Part shown: positions 28,653-41,165 of the stretch, piece by piece | Layout: each line of letters starts with the position of its first letter | Numbering within the stretch: the first letter of the stretch is position 1 | From: Sapria himalayana | Lineage: Eukaryota > Streptophyta > Magnoliopsida > Malpighiales > Rafflesiaceae | NCBI GenBank assembly: GCA_029783825.1 | Contig: JAREIK010001341.1 | Span: 56,677-120,676, forward strand | DNA: 64,000 bases | Direction: 5' to 3' | Made by a program: the position numbers and the translations under genes | The notes under the pieces: generated by a model | The model's database searches: none | Told to the model about the DNA's origin: nothing | Seen by the model: only the letters and a program-made list of their open reading frames with translations

Positions 28653-28960
28653 ATAATAGGCTTTTACATACCTATAATAGGCTAAAACTCTACCCAAAAA
28701 AATTGGAGAAACATAAACATATTCACAGATATATAAAAAACAATTAATATAGACATGAACAAACACAAATTAAAGTTGATTGGAATACAATTTCTACAAA
28801 AATTGTATTAAATAATTTAATATTTCTAAATTAAATTTCATAAAAATAAAAACTATAAATGAAACTTTTAAATTAAACAAAAAAAATTCATTTAATAACT
28901 TATTCTAATATAATATTTTAAATAACTAAAAAAAAAAAACAGAAACCACTACAAGAAAAA

Positions 28961-29760
28961 TTCGTTTTAGCTATGGAATTTAGCTAGGGATCAATCCCTA
29001 GCTAAATTGCAACAGATTAGATAGGGAATAGCAAGGATTTAATGTTTTTTTCGAAAAGAAATAGCAACTAATTTACCGACAGATTAGCGAGGGAAAATTT
29101 TTCGTAAATTCTGTTAAAAAAAGTGGGGGATTTAGCAATGGATTAGTGATGGAAGATTTTCTTAAATTCAGTTCAAGAAAAGTAGTGTTTTAGCGATGGA
29201 ATTAGCAATGGATTAGTGACAGAAAATTTTCATAAATTTCGCTCAAGAAAAGCGAGGAATTTACAAACGAATTAGCGATGGAATATCTCTCGCTAATACC
29301 AGCCATTATTTAGCGACAGATATAGCGATGAATATTCCCTTGCTAATAATATTCATCATTTAGCGATGGATTTAGCGACGGAATTCCTCTTGCTAATAAA
29401 ATCGATGATTTAGTGATGAATTTAGTGATGGAATTTCCCTTACTAATAAAATCGATGATTTAGAGAAGGATTTAGCGACAGAATTTCTATTGCTAAAAAA
29501 ATACACGATTTAGCGACGAATTTCTCTTGCTATTAAAATCCATGATTTAGCGACGGATTTAGCGACAGAATTTTTCTTACTAATTGAATCCATTATTTAG
29601 CGATGGATTTAGCAACGGAATTTCCTTCGCTAATAAAATCTATGATTTAGCAATGAATTTTCCCGAGCTAGTAAAATACATAATATAGCGATGTATTTTC
29701 TCTACCTTATAAAATCAATAATTTAGCTACGTATTTAACAACGACATATCCTTAGCCAAT
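28961..29760 (+). repeat. Subterminal repeats of CACTA element A, left side
   Basis: A near-regular series contains TTTAGCGACGGAATTTC, GCTAATAAAATCGATGATTTAGCGA and similar words at about 60-70 bp spacing from 29,260 to 29,740. Upstream (28,980-29,260) are TCAAGAAAAG...TTTAGC units of about 80 bp. In En/Spm-like elements such subterminal motifs bind the TNPA protein. The same motifs recur in inverted orientation before the right end. Confidence 0.8.
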
Positions 29761-32700
29761 ATTTATTTATATAATTTTTTTTATTTTTTATTTGTTTTAG
29801 TAATTTATTTAATTTTTTTTATTAAATGTATGTTAATGGTCTATAGATGAGCAATCCTTGAAACATACATTCTTCTCGTAAAATCATAAAAAAATTATAT
29901 TTTAAATAAATAATTTAAAAAATATCCAAATACAAAAAACAATTATTTATATTAATAAGGACTAAATTAATTATTTTTACGATGTATTAATTTTTATAAA
30001 ATAATAAAAAAATTGTTCTAAAATTTTAAAATAAGAAACTTAAAAATTTGTATTTAAGTAAATTTAAATTATAAATTCAATAAGTATAATAATTTTTTTC
30101 TTTATTTTAAAAATTAAATTAACTTATATTAAAAATTTCTATAAATATAAATATAAATTAATTCATTATATAATAAAATTGAAACTATTTTATAAATTAT
30201 CTGAATTGACCAATAAACTAGTAAAAATTAATATTATTATAAGTAAGAAAAATTTTATTATTATAGAAACCTTTTAAATAAATAAATAATACAATATTTG
30301 AAAATCATGAAATATAATATAAATATGATTTTTTTAATAAAGTTAAAAGAAAATAAATTAATATTTATAAATAAATACATAGATGTTTGCTCTTAAAAAA
30401 ATTATACAAATTAAACAATTAAGTAATATTTTGACTATTAGCTTTTAACATTAAGTTTTTATTAAAATAATAAATATAACTTATTTTAATTATCTTCTCA
30501 CTTTAAGTAATTTATTGAATTTTAAAAAATAATAATAATATCAAATAATATGAAATTTTATGCCTTTAAAATTATTTCATATTATCTTCGTATAAATTAA
30601 TATGAATTCTTAAAAATTTATGAAGATAAAATATAAATTTTTATATATTTTTTAACATTAATAGTATTTTATAACTCTTAGGCGAATGACTAGAAGACAA
30701 ATTATCTTTTCATTTATTTCTTATTATATGGACTTTGTTAATTTTGTACTTATTTGATATTTTTTTTATAAGGCTAATCATATTTTTTTTATTGTTTATA
30801 TATTTATTGTTTATATATTTATTGTTTATATTAATATTATAATAAAAAATTTTAAGATGTTTATTTTTCATTTGTACCTTGCAACAGGCACATTAATTTT
30901 GTTCAAAAAAATTTTTATAGTGAATAAAATTAATTGGTCTTTTTGATTATATATATATATATTATTTATTTAATGTTTTAATAATTAAAAATATAAAAAA
31001 TTAGCTAATATTTACAACACGATTATCTTCTTCGACACTGATGCTTAAGTGACGTGAACCTCCGTAAAAGGCCATCTATCCCTCGACACTGATGCTTCAA
31101 CATATATTCGATTTCAAGGTTTATGTTTTTATTTTTATTTTATTTATGGTACGTTTTATACATTTATTCTTCATCGATGAACTTGAATAAGCTTAAGTTT
31201 TAATGTTTTCGAAATTCTTCTCCTTTATTCACCACCATGTTCTTGGATTTGTGTATATATACTTAATCGTATACATACTTCATGCATTTGTGATTTAATG
31301 CGTTATCATTGTATGGATTTTGATGGTGCACAGTAGGTATGCCAAATTTAAAAAATTTTCAATATAAATAACTACATACTGTATACAAAAAATAGTATAC
31401 ATAAATATAAGTTTGCTTTAAATAAGTGTGTTTAAACATAACTATATATATATATAATTATAAAAAAACGTATACATAAACTATTTAAACATAATTATAT
31501 TTATAATTTTTTTATTACCATAGATATTAAAAGAAAAAATTGTTATGCATTGTTAGGGCATGTTGGTATTAAGTGGGTGAACTTCTTTATCATGGTTTGG
31601 GTGATTTTGATGCTATAGTTTGTTGGTATCTTTTTTTTGTATTGGTTATAAATATTTCTATTTAAAACCCTAATTATTCATGGCCCATTGCTAATGTTTT
31701 TGTTCACAGGGTGTTCTTGAGTCAGGAGCATGAAACAAAATGCATATGTTTTTGATTTATTATCTATATTGCATGAAGAGCACAAAAAGATAATTCTAAT
31801 AATTATTCTAAAAAATAATTTTTTTAGAATAATTATTCAAAAACAAATAGTTTTAATCTGTATTTTGCTATTTTATGAATGATAAAATGAGAGTGTGTGT
31901 ATGATCATAGTTTATGTTATATATGGCAAGTTTTTTAGTAGTGTATTTTTGATAGTGTAAGTTTTTTGTTGTGTTCATTTATTTTATGGTAGTGTGTATA
32001 TGTGTTTAATAATTTTTGCATTATTAAAATTACTATGTGCTATGCATTTAACGTCATTTCTAAAAAATCCAGAAAAGTCATTTTGGGTAATCTATTCTGA
32101 ATTTTTGCAGTGTGTATGTGTGTGCGTGTGTGTGTAATAAAAATAATGTGAATATATATATATATATATTTTCTATTTATTAATTCAACTCTATTATCTA
32201 TAGTTTGGGAAAATGAGAAATAATTTTGTGATTTAATTCAAAAATATCTTATTTAATTAACAATCTTTTGAGATTGTTATATTTGAGCTATAATATTTTT
32301 CAAATAGGTTTGAAACCTATTGATGGTTATATTTGACAATCTTTTGAGATTGGAAGGCATATCAATTGAATATTCATGTCTTTGCTTGCTCTATTGATTT
32401 GTTGTTGTTAGGTAACCAAACTTTTTGATTGATTAATCTTGTCATAGAGAAAATATAATCATTAAAGGAGACCATAGTTAGTCTTTCAAGACCTTAGTTT
32501 CTCCACTGGAGAAGATTTGTAGAATATATATTACCAACCTCAAGACCATTTACCTTGTAAAAAAATTTATATTGATGTTGTAACATGGTTGATGTGTGAG
32601 ATACATATATCGCTATGCTCTATCAAATCAAGGAAGTTGTCAACAAGCAAATCAACCACTCAAACATATGCTCTAACAAATGGATTCCTAAATGTTGCAA

Positions 32701-33628
32701 GTTGATACTCATCTATTATTAATCTTGCAGAATTGGTAATTAATCTACCCTTTATACTCAAATTGCAATTAGATACTCATCTTTTAGTAAGCTTTCTCAA
32801 TTGAACTATAATTTATATTTTTATCTATAATTAATTAGAAAGTATAATGGAATATACTATAGACCATGTTAAAGATAAAACATAGAGAAATATTATCTCA
32901 TCTATAAATGAGCATTCTCATTTGAAAGTAGACACTCATTATTGGTAGTAGTAGTACAAGAAGAAGCAGTAGAAAAAGATGAAGAAGAAATAGTAAGAGA
33001 ATGAGAAAAAGTTTAAGATTGTGAAGAAATTAGAGTAGCCTTATAGCTCTTAAGTAGCAATTACATGCATTACAAGAAATCCGAATCATTCTAATCTTCA
33101 AATAGAAAAAAATATTAGGCTTGCATCTCTTAAATTACAAAACAAAATAACAAAAACAATTTAATATTATGCATTGATACCACTAAAAGGTAGGAATATT
33201 GCTATGAGAAGTATTTTCTTGAATTAGTTTAATTTTATAATTTTATTAAATAGATTTTAATGACAATGAAAGTACTATTCTCTATAATTTGTTGCATCCA
33301 AAAACAGCACTAACTATTATCTAACTTTGCAAAAAATAAAAAGGAATTCCTCCACAACACTAAAAATAATACTTAATATTTTCATCCTTAATCTATATAT
33401 ATATATAATGGATAATTATGTTATGGAATCCAAATATATATATATGATATGGGTTATATTTAGTACATATATTCGGATACTCATAATTATCCCAAAATAA
33501 TTAAAAAAAATATTATGCATAAACTCGTTTCAGCTTACTCAGTATGCAAAAATGAGGTTATGCATATGATTATTCATACAGAGTATTTATGGACTCCATA
33601 TGCATATGTTTTTGTTTACAAAATAATG
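29761..33628. other. AT-rich internal region of CACTA element A, no gene recognised
   Basis: The first ~0.9 kb (29,760-30,660) is related to 6,030-7,090 of element C. Beyond it no coding region was recognised. Visible structure includes a perfect 18-bp hairpin at 31,798-31,837, the word CGACACTGATGCTT twice near 31,035 and 31,084, and the palindromic word CAATCTTTTGAGATTG at about 32,262 and 32,334. Captured host DNA could be hidden here, but none was identifiable by eye. Confidence 0.5.
31798..31837. repeat. Perfect 18-bp inverted repeat (hairpin)
   Basis: The arms AATAATTATTCTAAAAAA (31,798-31,815) and its exact complement (31,820-31,837) are separated by a 4-base loop, TAAT. It is AT-only except for one C-G pair. 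In plant DNA it may be a small MITE core or simply a cruciform-prone relic; no flanking target duplication was noted. Confidence 0.7.
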
Positions 33629-35265
33629 TGTGAAATCCCGAAAAAAAAATGAATAAATAACTAACATAATTTGATTTCTAGAAAAAAATGGCAAAATGGT
33701 AATTTTGCAATAATAGAAAATAACCTGAAAATTTTAGAGCCATAATGATAAAATGGATGTTGTTATTGAATTCGTCTTGGAAAATATAGCTACGGTTTCA
33801 AATTTTGTTAAATTATGAGAAAATCAGAATTTGTTATATTTTTATTTAATTAAATAATTATTAAAAAAAAAATTTTTTGCTCAACCGAAAGACCACATCA
33901 CGTCATCCGCACGTGCCTGTGCTTGTGCGGGCTGTCCATTGGCTGTGCATGTGTCAACCTAAAAAAATATTAATATTATTAATAAATGATAATAAATAAA
34001 TAAATAAATAAATAAGAAAAACGTTAGCAATCCAGAAAATGGGAGAAAGGCTGAAAAAAAGTTCTGCACCGGAGGGAGAGAGAGCATAGAAAAAATATAT
34101 ATATCCGTAAATTTTCTATTAATCATAACGGATTATGTTGGAATCGAAATGAAATAGTCCAAGAACTAAAGTTACTCTACACGAGGAGATCTTCACATTG
34201 ATATCAAATTTATAAAGTTTCCGTGGAATTTTTTGAAAGGTAGCAGTTTTCTCTTATCAGAATTTCTTTCTATTTAATGGCCAGAAATGATAATATTTTA
34301 TATTTCAATTTGAATTGTTAGAAATTTTATTGGAAATAACTAATTGGTAAAAAGTTTCGGTAATTCGTTTAGTAAAAATTAGTATAGGATGAATTGGATT
34401 TAGATTATTATAATTGTGTCTGGAACATGGGTTAAATTGGAAATGACATAATTGCATTTCATATGCATGGGAACATTCCAAATACATGGGTGGGTGCATG
34501 ATATATATATATATTTATAATGGTATATGGATGCTATTTAGTGAACTCAAATTGGGATAACATCCAGACTGAGTTGCGCGAGAATTTATTTGGTATATGG
34601 TTATTATGGATTGCAAACTCGAATTGGGACAACATCCAGGTAGAGTTACGGTGGTGTTTATTTCTCAGAGTAAATCCAAGAAAATCATATTTTATTCGGA
34701 TTCATGTCTAATATGTTTTTTGGAGGAGGTCCATATTTTTCTAAATAATTCCAAACAAATAAATATTTCTATAGATATATATACATATATGCATATATAT
34801 ATATATATATATATATCCAGATATATAATATGTCACACTTGGCTTCGACATGTGTGAGGGAATCGACGAAACTTAGGAATATGGGCATATAAACATGTCA
34901 TCCATAATTGCATTTATATAAACATTTTACTTGAATGTGTGTTGATATATATTCATGACATTTTACGTGCACTTAGGTAGGGAGTAACTCTGAAAGAGTT
35001 TACCCTACTGAGCTTTTCTCACTCAGTTGTTGGACCCCCTTTTCAGGTACGTGTCCAGGACAGATGACAGATCCACATATGGGATCGCACATGTGAAGGA
35101 AATCCGGTTGTGGCTTAAATAATATGTTATATTTTTTCTTTATTCCGCAGAGTAAATAAAATGTAAAATAAAAAAATGTATTGTACATTTGAGAAAATTT
35201 TATTTTATTGTACATTATATTGTGTGATGGAATGGATGAGACCCCCTGGGAAATGAGGTGTCACA
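33629..35265 (+). mobile_element. Solo LTR of a Ty3/gypsy (probably Tekay/Del-like) retrotransposon
   Basis: The sequence runs from TGTGAAATCCCG to GAGGTGTCACA, so it has TG...CA ends, and it is flanked by a perfect 5-bp duplication TAATG (33,624-33,628 and 35,266-35,270). Length is 1,637 bp. Ends of the form TGTGA-ATCCCG...GGTGTCACA and the internal CTACTGAGCTTTTCTCACTC motif fit Tekay/Del-type plant LTRs. No internal retroviral-type genes, primer site or second LTR are present, so it formed by LTR-LTR recombination. A ~70-bp tandem duplication starting TGGTATATGG lies at 34,521 and 34,591. Short open frames inside it are incidental. Confidence 0.9.
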
Positions 35266-35270
35266 TAATG

Positions 35271-35770
35271 AGTTTCTACATAAACTCATATGCATAGTTG
35301 AGTATATGTATTCCGTATGAATAAAGGAAGGTAATTATCAATATAGGAATTTGGAAGACCCAAATCATAAATATTTTGGATTTGGGTCCCAAATGTTATT
35401 TTAAAATCAAAAATTATAACAAAATATAATTACTTTCATGTTGGATCGCCTTAACATTTTTTCCTATAATATTATAACTTTTATCCACTTTTATTGCATC
35501 GAAATGCTTCAACTTTGTTTATCTCACATAAGTTTTTAAAAAATTTAAAACTAAAATAGTAGTTTGAGAAATCAAAAATCAATTTTTGATTTTCATAGAG
35601 TTTACCAAATTATACTTCTTCAAAGAATAATGATAGGTTAAACCCCAGTGCTTACACCCATTTAATGATGCCACCAACCATCCAACTAGTATCTTATTAG
35701 AAATCTCGGATTCAAAAATCTCTATCATTATAACGCAAGTAGGATTTGATTATTTTAAGTGTTTAGAATT
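35271..35770. other. Unassigned AT-rich stretch right of the solo LTR
   Basis: This continues CACTA element A beyond the LTR target duplication. No frame, repeat family or RNA gene is recognised. It passes at about 35,770 into a tandem-repeat region. Confidence 0.4.
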
Positions 35771-37335
35771 ATGAGTATTTGTGTAACTATATGTATACCC
35801 ACATGTAACTATATTTATAATTACATGTATAATAACATACAATATTATATTTAACTATATGTGTATAACTATATATAAATATTTCTATAACTATATATAA
35901 ATATTTGTATAATTATATAACACTCTACAACATTAAATATAACTATATTTATAACTATGTATACATATATGTAAATCTATATATTTATTGATAACTTTAT
36001 ATATTTGTGTATAACTATTTGTATGAATATATTTATATATAACTATATGTTTAAATATATAAAAATATTAATATCTATATATACTATATGTATAATAACA
36101 TATAACTATAAATAATTGTATATTATTATATATATAACTATAACAGCTTTATACATAACTATATTTAAATATATAATTTACATCTTATATTTAATAAACA
36201 TTTGTACATATTAGTATATAAAAATGTATTTTACTATATCTATACCTATACATATCTATATGTATAAATATATATACCTGCATATATAAATCTAAGTATA
36301 ACTACATGTGTAACTTAATGTATAACCACATGTAACTATATTTATAATTACATGTATTAAAACAAAAAACATTATGTTTAATTATATGTGTATATATATA
36401 AATATTTATAAAACTAAATAAAATTTTATATATTTAAATATAATTATATTTTTAACTATTTATACATATATGTATAATAACATTGTATATATTTATGTAT
36501 AACTAAATATAACTACTCGTATGAATATATATATATATAACTAAATGTTTAATGATATATAAATTTTTATAACTATATATATTATTTGTATAATAACCTA
36601 TAACTATAAATAATTCTATCTTACTATATTCAACTATAAGTATTTAATATACATATAACATGTATTTAATATACATATAACATATATTTAAATAATTCTA
36701 TCTTACATATAACTATAATAACATATAACATGTATTTAATATAAATAACTATATTTAACTATAAGTATAAAAACTATAACATACATGTATTTAATATATT
36801 TAATTATAACATGTATAAAAACTTTATACATAACTATATTTAAATATATAATTAACAACATGTATTTAATATACATTTTTATATATTAGTAAAAAAAATG
36901 TATTTTAGCATTTCCATACCAATATATAACTATAAGTATAAATATATGAAATTATATGAAAAAATATATATATATACATGTATAAATATAAGTTTAACTA
37001 TACATGTAACTATATGTATAACCACATGTAACTATATTTATAATTATATGTATAAAAGCATACAACATAATGTTTAACTAAATGTGTATACCTATATATA
37101 AATATTTGTTTAACTATAAAAACTCTATATAAATAAATATAACTTTATTTTTAATTATGTAAACATATATGTATACATATATGTAAATCTATATAATTGT
37201 TTATAACTTTGTATACATTTATTTATATTTACTTATAACTACTTGTATGCATATATCTATATATAATGATATGTTAAACTAAATGTAACTATTTATAAAT
37301 ACATTTATTATATGTATCCTAACATATAATTATAT
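35771..37335 (+). repeat. AT-rich tandem repeats (units of ~0.5-0.7 kb)
   Basis: Three units begin near 35,780, 36,310 and 37,005, each with CACATGTAACTATATTTATAA, TACATGTATAA, TTTAACTATATGTGTAT and TATAAATATTT in the same order. Within units the word TAACTATATGTATAA recurs at short range. The last unit (from ~37,110) is also present in inverted form at about 40,905-41,165. No coding potential is seen. Confidence 0.8.
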
Positions 37336-37614
37336 ATGGGATAGTACTATTTTGTTGCACCAACTTAAAATAAAATGGCTAAAGATATAATATTAACAAT
37401 ATGTAAGCACATAGCATGAGAGTGTCCGTTGATCAGGCTCATATATGGTATAATACAAATAAGGGTCGTACTCTTACCTAATCCCAGCCCTTGGGCCTCA
37501 GGCTCAAATAAGAACTTATGTATAACAAAAAAATATTATATTTGATAGGTTTGTACTGAAGAACTTATATTTTCTTTTATATAATTCTTCATTCTAACAC
37601 TACACTCTATTTGT
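37336..37614. other. Unassigned stretch upstream of the TNPD leader microsatellites
   Basis: This is moderately AT-rich DNA with the less repetitive piece GGGTCGTACTCTTACCTAATCCCAGCCC near 37,465. It precedes the pyrimidine-rich tract. It could contain the TNPD promoter, but no convincing TATA box and start pair can be picked from so AT-rich a background. Confidence 0.35.
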
Positions 37615-37858
37615 GTGTCTCTCTCCCTCTATAATTCTTTCTGTCTTTCTCTTCCACTTTTTCTTTATGTGGCACACACTCTCTCGTGTTATTTTTTTTG
37701 GCACTTCTTTTTTGCTTGTTCTCTCTCTCTCTCTCCACCCTCTCTCTCTCTCTCTCTCTCTCTCCCTCCCTCTCTCCCTCTCTTTCTCTATCTCTCTCCC
37801 TCTCAATCCCCCCTTCTCCCCCTCTCCCATTAACCTTTTTTCTCCCACTCTCTCTCCC

Positions 37859-37921
<63 letters not shown>

Positions 37922-37922
37922 T

Positions 37923-37957
<35 letters not shown>

Positions 37958-37975
37958 ATCTTTCCCTCCCCTCCT
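37615..37975 (+). repeat. CT-rich and TA microsatellites ahead of the TNPD gene
   Basis: TCTC runs cover roughly 37,719-37,857, an uninterrupted TA run covers 37,863-37,919, and further CT runs follow to 37,970. The tract lies 280-640 bp upstream of the TNPD start codon, so it may be part of a pyrimidine-rich 5' untranslated leader or promoter. The open frames over it are Leu/Ser-rich on one strand and Arg/Glu-rich on the other, and are artefacts. Confidence 0.85.
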
Positions 37976-38258
37976 TCAAACACTAAATGTATTTTTTTCT
38001 TTCATTTCTTATGCATTATTGTACTTTGCACCCTTTATCTTGTATAACTATAATATCTTTTAATCTTTATCGTGCTACAAATTACATTATCTATTAATTT
38101 ATATTATGCAAATGCCTTGCCTCTTTATTCACGATATTTAAATTTTAAATATTCATCTGTAAGTAATTTTATTTTATTCTTTTTATATTTTGAAGTAATT
38201 GAATGTTTTATTGATATTAATGATTGGGCATTAATTTATGTAAATAAAACAGGGAAAA

Positions 38259-40835
38259 ATGAGCTCAGATCATCAGTGGATGTACAAAAGGGTTATTAAT
38301 AAATTTTTGAATAAAGATTTTTTGACATGGCTTGAAATTTCATCAATTTTGAATGTAGTCAATCGAGAATGAAGGATGGAGAAAAAATTAAGTGTCCATG
38401 TAATCATCGAAAGTGTCAGAATATCCCTTTTCATGATGCAAACACTATAAGATATCATTTGACAAAATATGACTTTGTGCCAAATTATTTTGTTTGGATT
38501 TATCATGGGGAAAGTACAAAGACTCTGAATATTGACCAAAATGAGGGTATTGAATCATTTGCTTGTGGTGAAGAATCATCAAACACATACCATAGAATGA
38601 TCATGCGAGCAGCTAGTCCTGACTTCAATATGGATTATATAGATGAACTACCTAATCCTGAAGCTCATAAATTTTATGAAATGCTTAAAGCTGCAGATAA
38701 AGAGTTGCGGCATGGTTGTAAAACACATTCGCACTTGTAAATTGTGTCTCGACTAATAAGCATTTAGTCAGAAAATCATATGTCTGAGAAATTATTTGAT
38801 CAGGTGACAGAACAGATAAATGAGATTGTTCCAGATAATAATTTGATCACTAACAACTTTTACAACACTAAGAAGTTACTACGAGGAATGGGTTTACCCG
38901 TGGAAAAAATTGATTGTTATTTAAATGGATGCATGTTATATTGGGGAGGTGATAGTGATTTTAATTAGCTGTAAGTTTTGTAACTATCCTCGATTTAGGA
39001 AGGCGCCTCATGCTATAGAAATGTGAAAAAAATTGAAAGTTGTCTTTAAAAAGATGTATTATTTTCCATTAATTCCTCCAATACGGAGACTATATGCATC
39101 AAATGCTACATCAAATGATATGAGGTTGCATTCCGAGCATGAGGTTGAAAAAGGGGTAATGCGTCATCCATCAGATTCACCTGCTTGGAAGCATTTTAAA
39201 TATACTCATCAAGATTTTGCAGCAGAAAGTCAAAATGTAAGATTGGGTCTCTATACTAATGGATTTTAGCCATTTGGGCAATCTGGACAATAGCATTCAA
39301 CATGGCCAGTGATAGTGATGCCTTATAACTTTTCTCCGTGGTTGTGTATGAAGGAGCAATATATGTTTTTGTCAATATTGGTTCCGTAGATATTTTCTTA
39401 CAACCTCTTATTGTAAAGTTAAATTATTTATAGGATGTAGGCGTGAATACATATAATATCTCAAAAAAGCAAAATTTCATTATGCGGGCAGCCCTTATGT
39501 GGACGGTAAGTGACTTTCCTGCATATTCAATGTTGTCTGGTTAGAGTACTACAAGATGATTCGCATGCCCAAATTGCATGACAAATTATGATGCATTTAC
39601 CCTCAAATTTAGTGGTAAACAGTCATGGTTTGATAACTATCATAACTTTCTACCTACGAATCATCCATTTCGTAGAAATAAAACTGCATTTCGAAGAAAT
39701 AAAACTGTGATGACAGTTGCACCAGCTATTCGTTCAGGAGATGATATTATTTCAGAGATTCATAGCTTGGGTTTGAAGAAGGTAACTAGAAAGGATGCTA
39801 CTAGAAGTAATGGACCAATAGGCAAATTATTTGGCTAGAGGAAATGTAGTATATCTTGGATTAGCCCTAATGGAGCATTTGCCGGTCCATTTGGTATATG
39901 AAGCAAGGATTGCAGGGCCAGTGCAATTCAGGTAGATGTATCCTTTTGAAAGTTAAATACATATATTTTGTCGTGTTTTATTATTTCGTACTTTAAGTAA
40001 TATTGTAATTTAATCAAATTGAAACCTATCATTGTGGTTGTAGGTATCTTAGTAAGTTGAAATTGAATGTTAAAAACAAGGAAAAAGTTGAAGGTTCAAT
40101 TTGCAATGCATATTTAGTAGAAGAAGCATCATATTTTGTTCTTATTATTTTGATGATCATCTCAATACAAAGAATAGAAATTTGCCGTGGAATTATGAAG
40201 GTCATGTGATGGTAGAAGATGATTTTGTGGACAAACTATCTATCTTCAAGCACCCTGGAAGAGCATTTGGAATAGCAATGAAAAGATGTATGACAGATGA
40301 AGAGTACAAAGCAACCATGAGCTATGTTTTACTTAATTGTGAGAAGGTTGCACCATACATTGAGTATGTATACACAAAATGGTTGCAGGTTAAATCTTAA
40401 TTTAATTTTATATTTAATAGGAATTATTAAAAATTGATATACATTTTTTTTCTCTTTTTATATTTGTGTAGTATTTATGTTGAGCAGTTAAAATATCGGC
40501 AACCAGCAATTTCCAACAATGAAGTCGATTATATGTAGAAAACGAATTTGTAAATTGGTTCAAAAATAATGTGATAATTATTAAGTTTAAAATTTTAAAT
40601 TATTTAATTTATTAGTATCTTTTATTTGTTAATATTAATTTTTTTAATTAATGTCATAGGTAATTGATCATTCAAATGGAAATTCAAATATTTTTATTCA
40701 GAATATAAGTAAAGGCTCGTTTCGATATGTAACAACCTATCCTGGGTATTTTGTTAATGGATATAAATTTCATACAATTGGGTACGGTTCTTCTAAAATA
40801 ATAATGAATAGTAGTGTATTTAGTTATTTAGTGTA
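38259..40835 (+). pseudogene. CACTA TNPD transposase pseudogene (element A)
   Basis: TNPD (tnp2 family) is the CACTA transposase. It starts ATGAGCTCAGATCATCAG (SSDHQWMYKR), the transposase-associated domain, continued in a shifted frame from ~38,369 with GEKIKCPCNH, FHDANTIRYHL and FVPNYFVW. Then come LPVEKIDCYLNGCMLYW (38,880-38,945), KKMYYFPLIPPIRRLYASNA (39,048-39,107), HPSDSPAWKHF, VRLGLYTNGF, and the Transposase_21 core SWFDNYHNFLPTNHPFRRNK and SLGLKKVT (39,578-39,838). DUF4218-like pieces follow (VHLVYEARIAGPVQF near 39,890; FVDKLSIFKHPG and MSYVLLNCEKVAPYIEYVY at 40,220-40,370), then DUF4216-like ENEFVNWFKNN and NGYKFHTIGYGSSK (40,540-40,800). It has frameshifts, stops (for example TAG at 39,836 in place of Trp), and a deletion after ~39,879 that skips about 540 bp present in element B. 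The 3' end is missing after ~40,832. Confidence 0.9.
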
Positions 40836-41165
40836 GGATCAACACATTTAGTGTTGATATTATATTTTATGCCATTTAATTTCAAATTAGTTCAACAAAT
40901 TAATATTATCAAATATATAATTATATGTTAGGATACATATAGTAAATGTAGTTATAAATAGTTACATATAGTTAAACATATAATTATATATATATATATA
41001 TATAAGTAGTTATAATTAAATATAAATAAATGTATACAAAGTTATAAACAATTATATATATTTACATATATGTATACATATATGTATACATATATGTATA
41101 CATATATGTATACATAATTAAAAATAAAGTTATATTTATTTATATAGAGTTATTTATAATTATAC

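Larger units (their letters stand above)
26426..28946 (+). repeat. Tandem units (~1.0-1.35 kb) with embedded triplet repeats
   Basis: Three units start near 26,490, 27,835 and 28,825. Shared landmarks are ATCAATGTATCTAC, TGACRTTGCTTTCTCTC, CATACCTATAATAG and ATAGACATGAACAAACACAA. Each full unit holds a triplet-repeat block. The third unit is cut off after about 120 bp by the CACTA end at 28,947. The remainder is AT-rich with no recognisable gene. Confidence 0.75.
37110..41165. repeat. Inverted repeat bracketing the TNPD gene of element A
   Basis: About 220-260 bp at 37,110-37,335 recurs as its reverse complement at 40,905-41,165. Landmarks are AAATAAATATAACTTTATTTTTAA against TTAAAAATAAAGTTATATTTATTT, repeated ATATATGTATACATA words, and TATATGTATCCTAACATATAA against TTATATGTTAGGATACATATA. 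The right copy directly follows the point where TNPD coding similarity stops, so it may mark the rearrangement that removed the gene's 3' end. Confidence 0.8.

Noticed and set aside
30900..33600. Possible further captured gene in element A
   Set aside because: Translations in both strands gave no recognisable protein and no run of plausible splice sites.
34305..35215. Short open frames within the solo LTR
   Set aside because: They lie entirely inside a defined LTR, overlap on both strands and show no retrotransposon domain.
37600..38063. Open frames rich in Leu/Ser (plus) or Arg/Glu (minus)
   Set aside because: They translate the CT and TA microsatellites ahead of TNPD and overlap in several frames.
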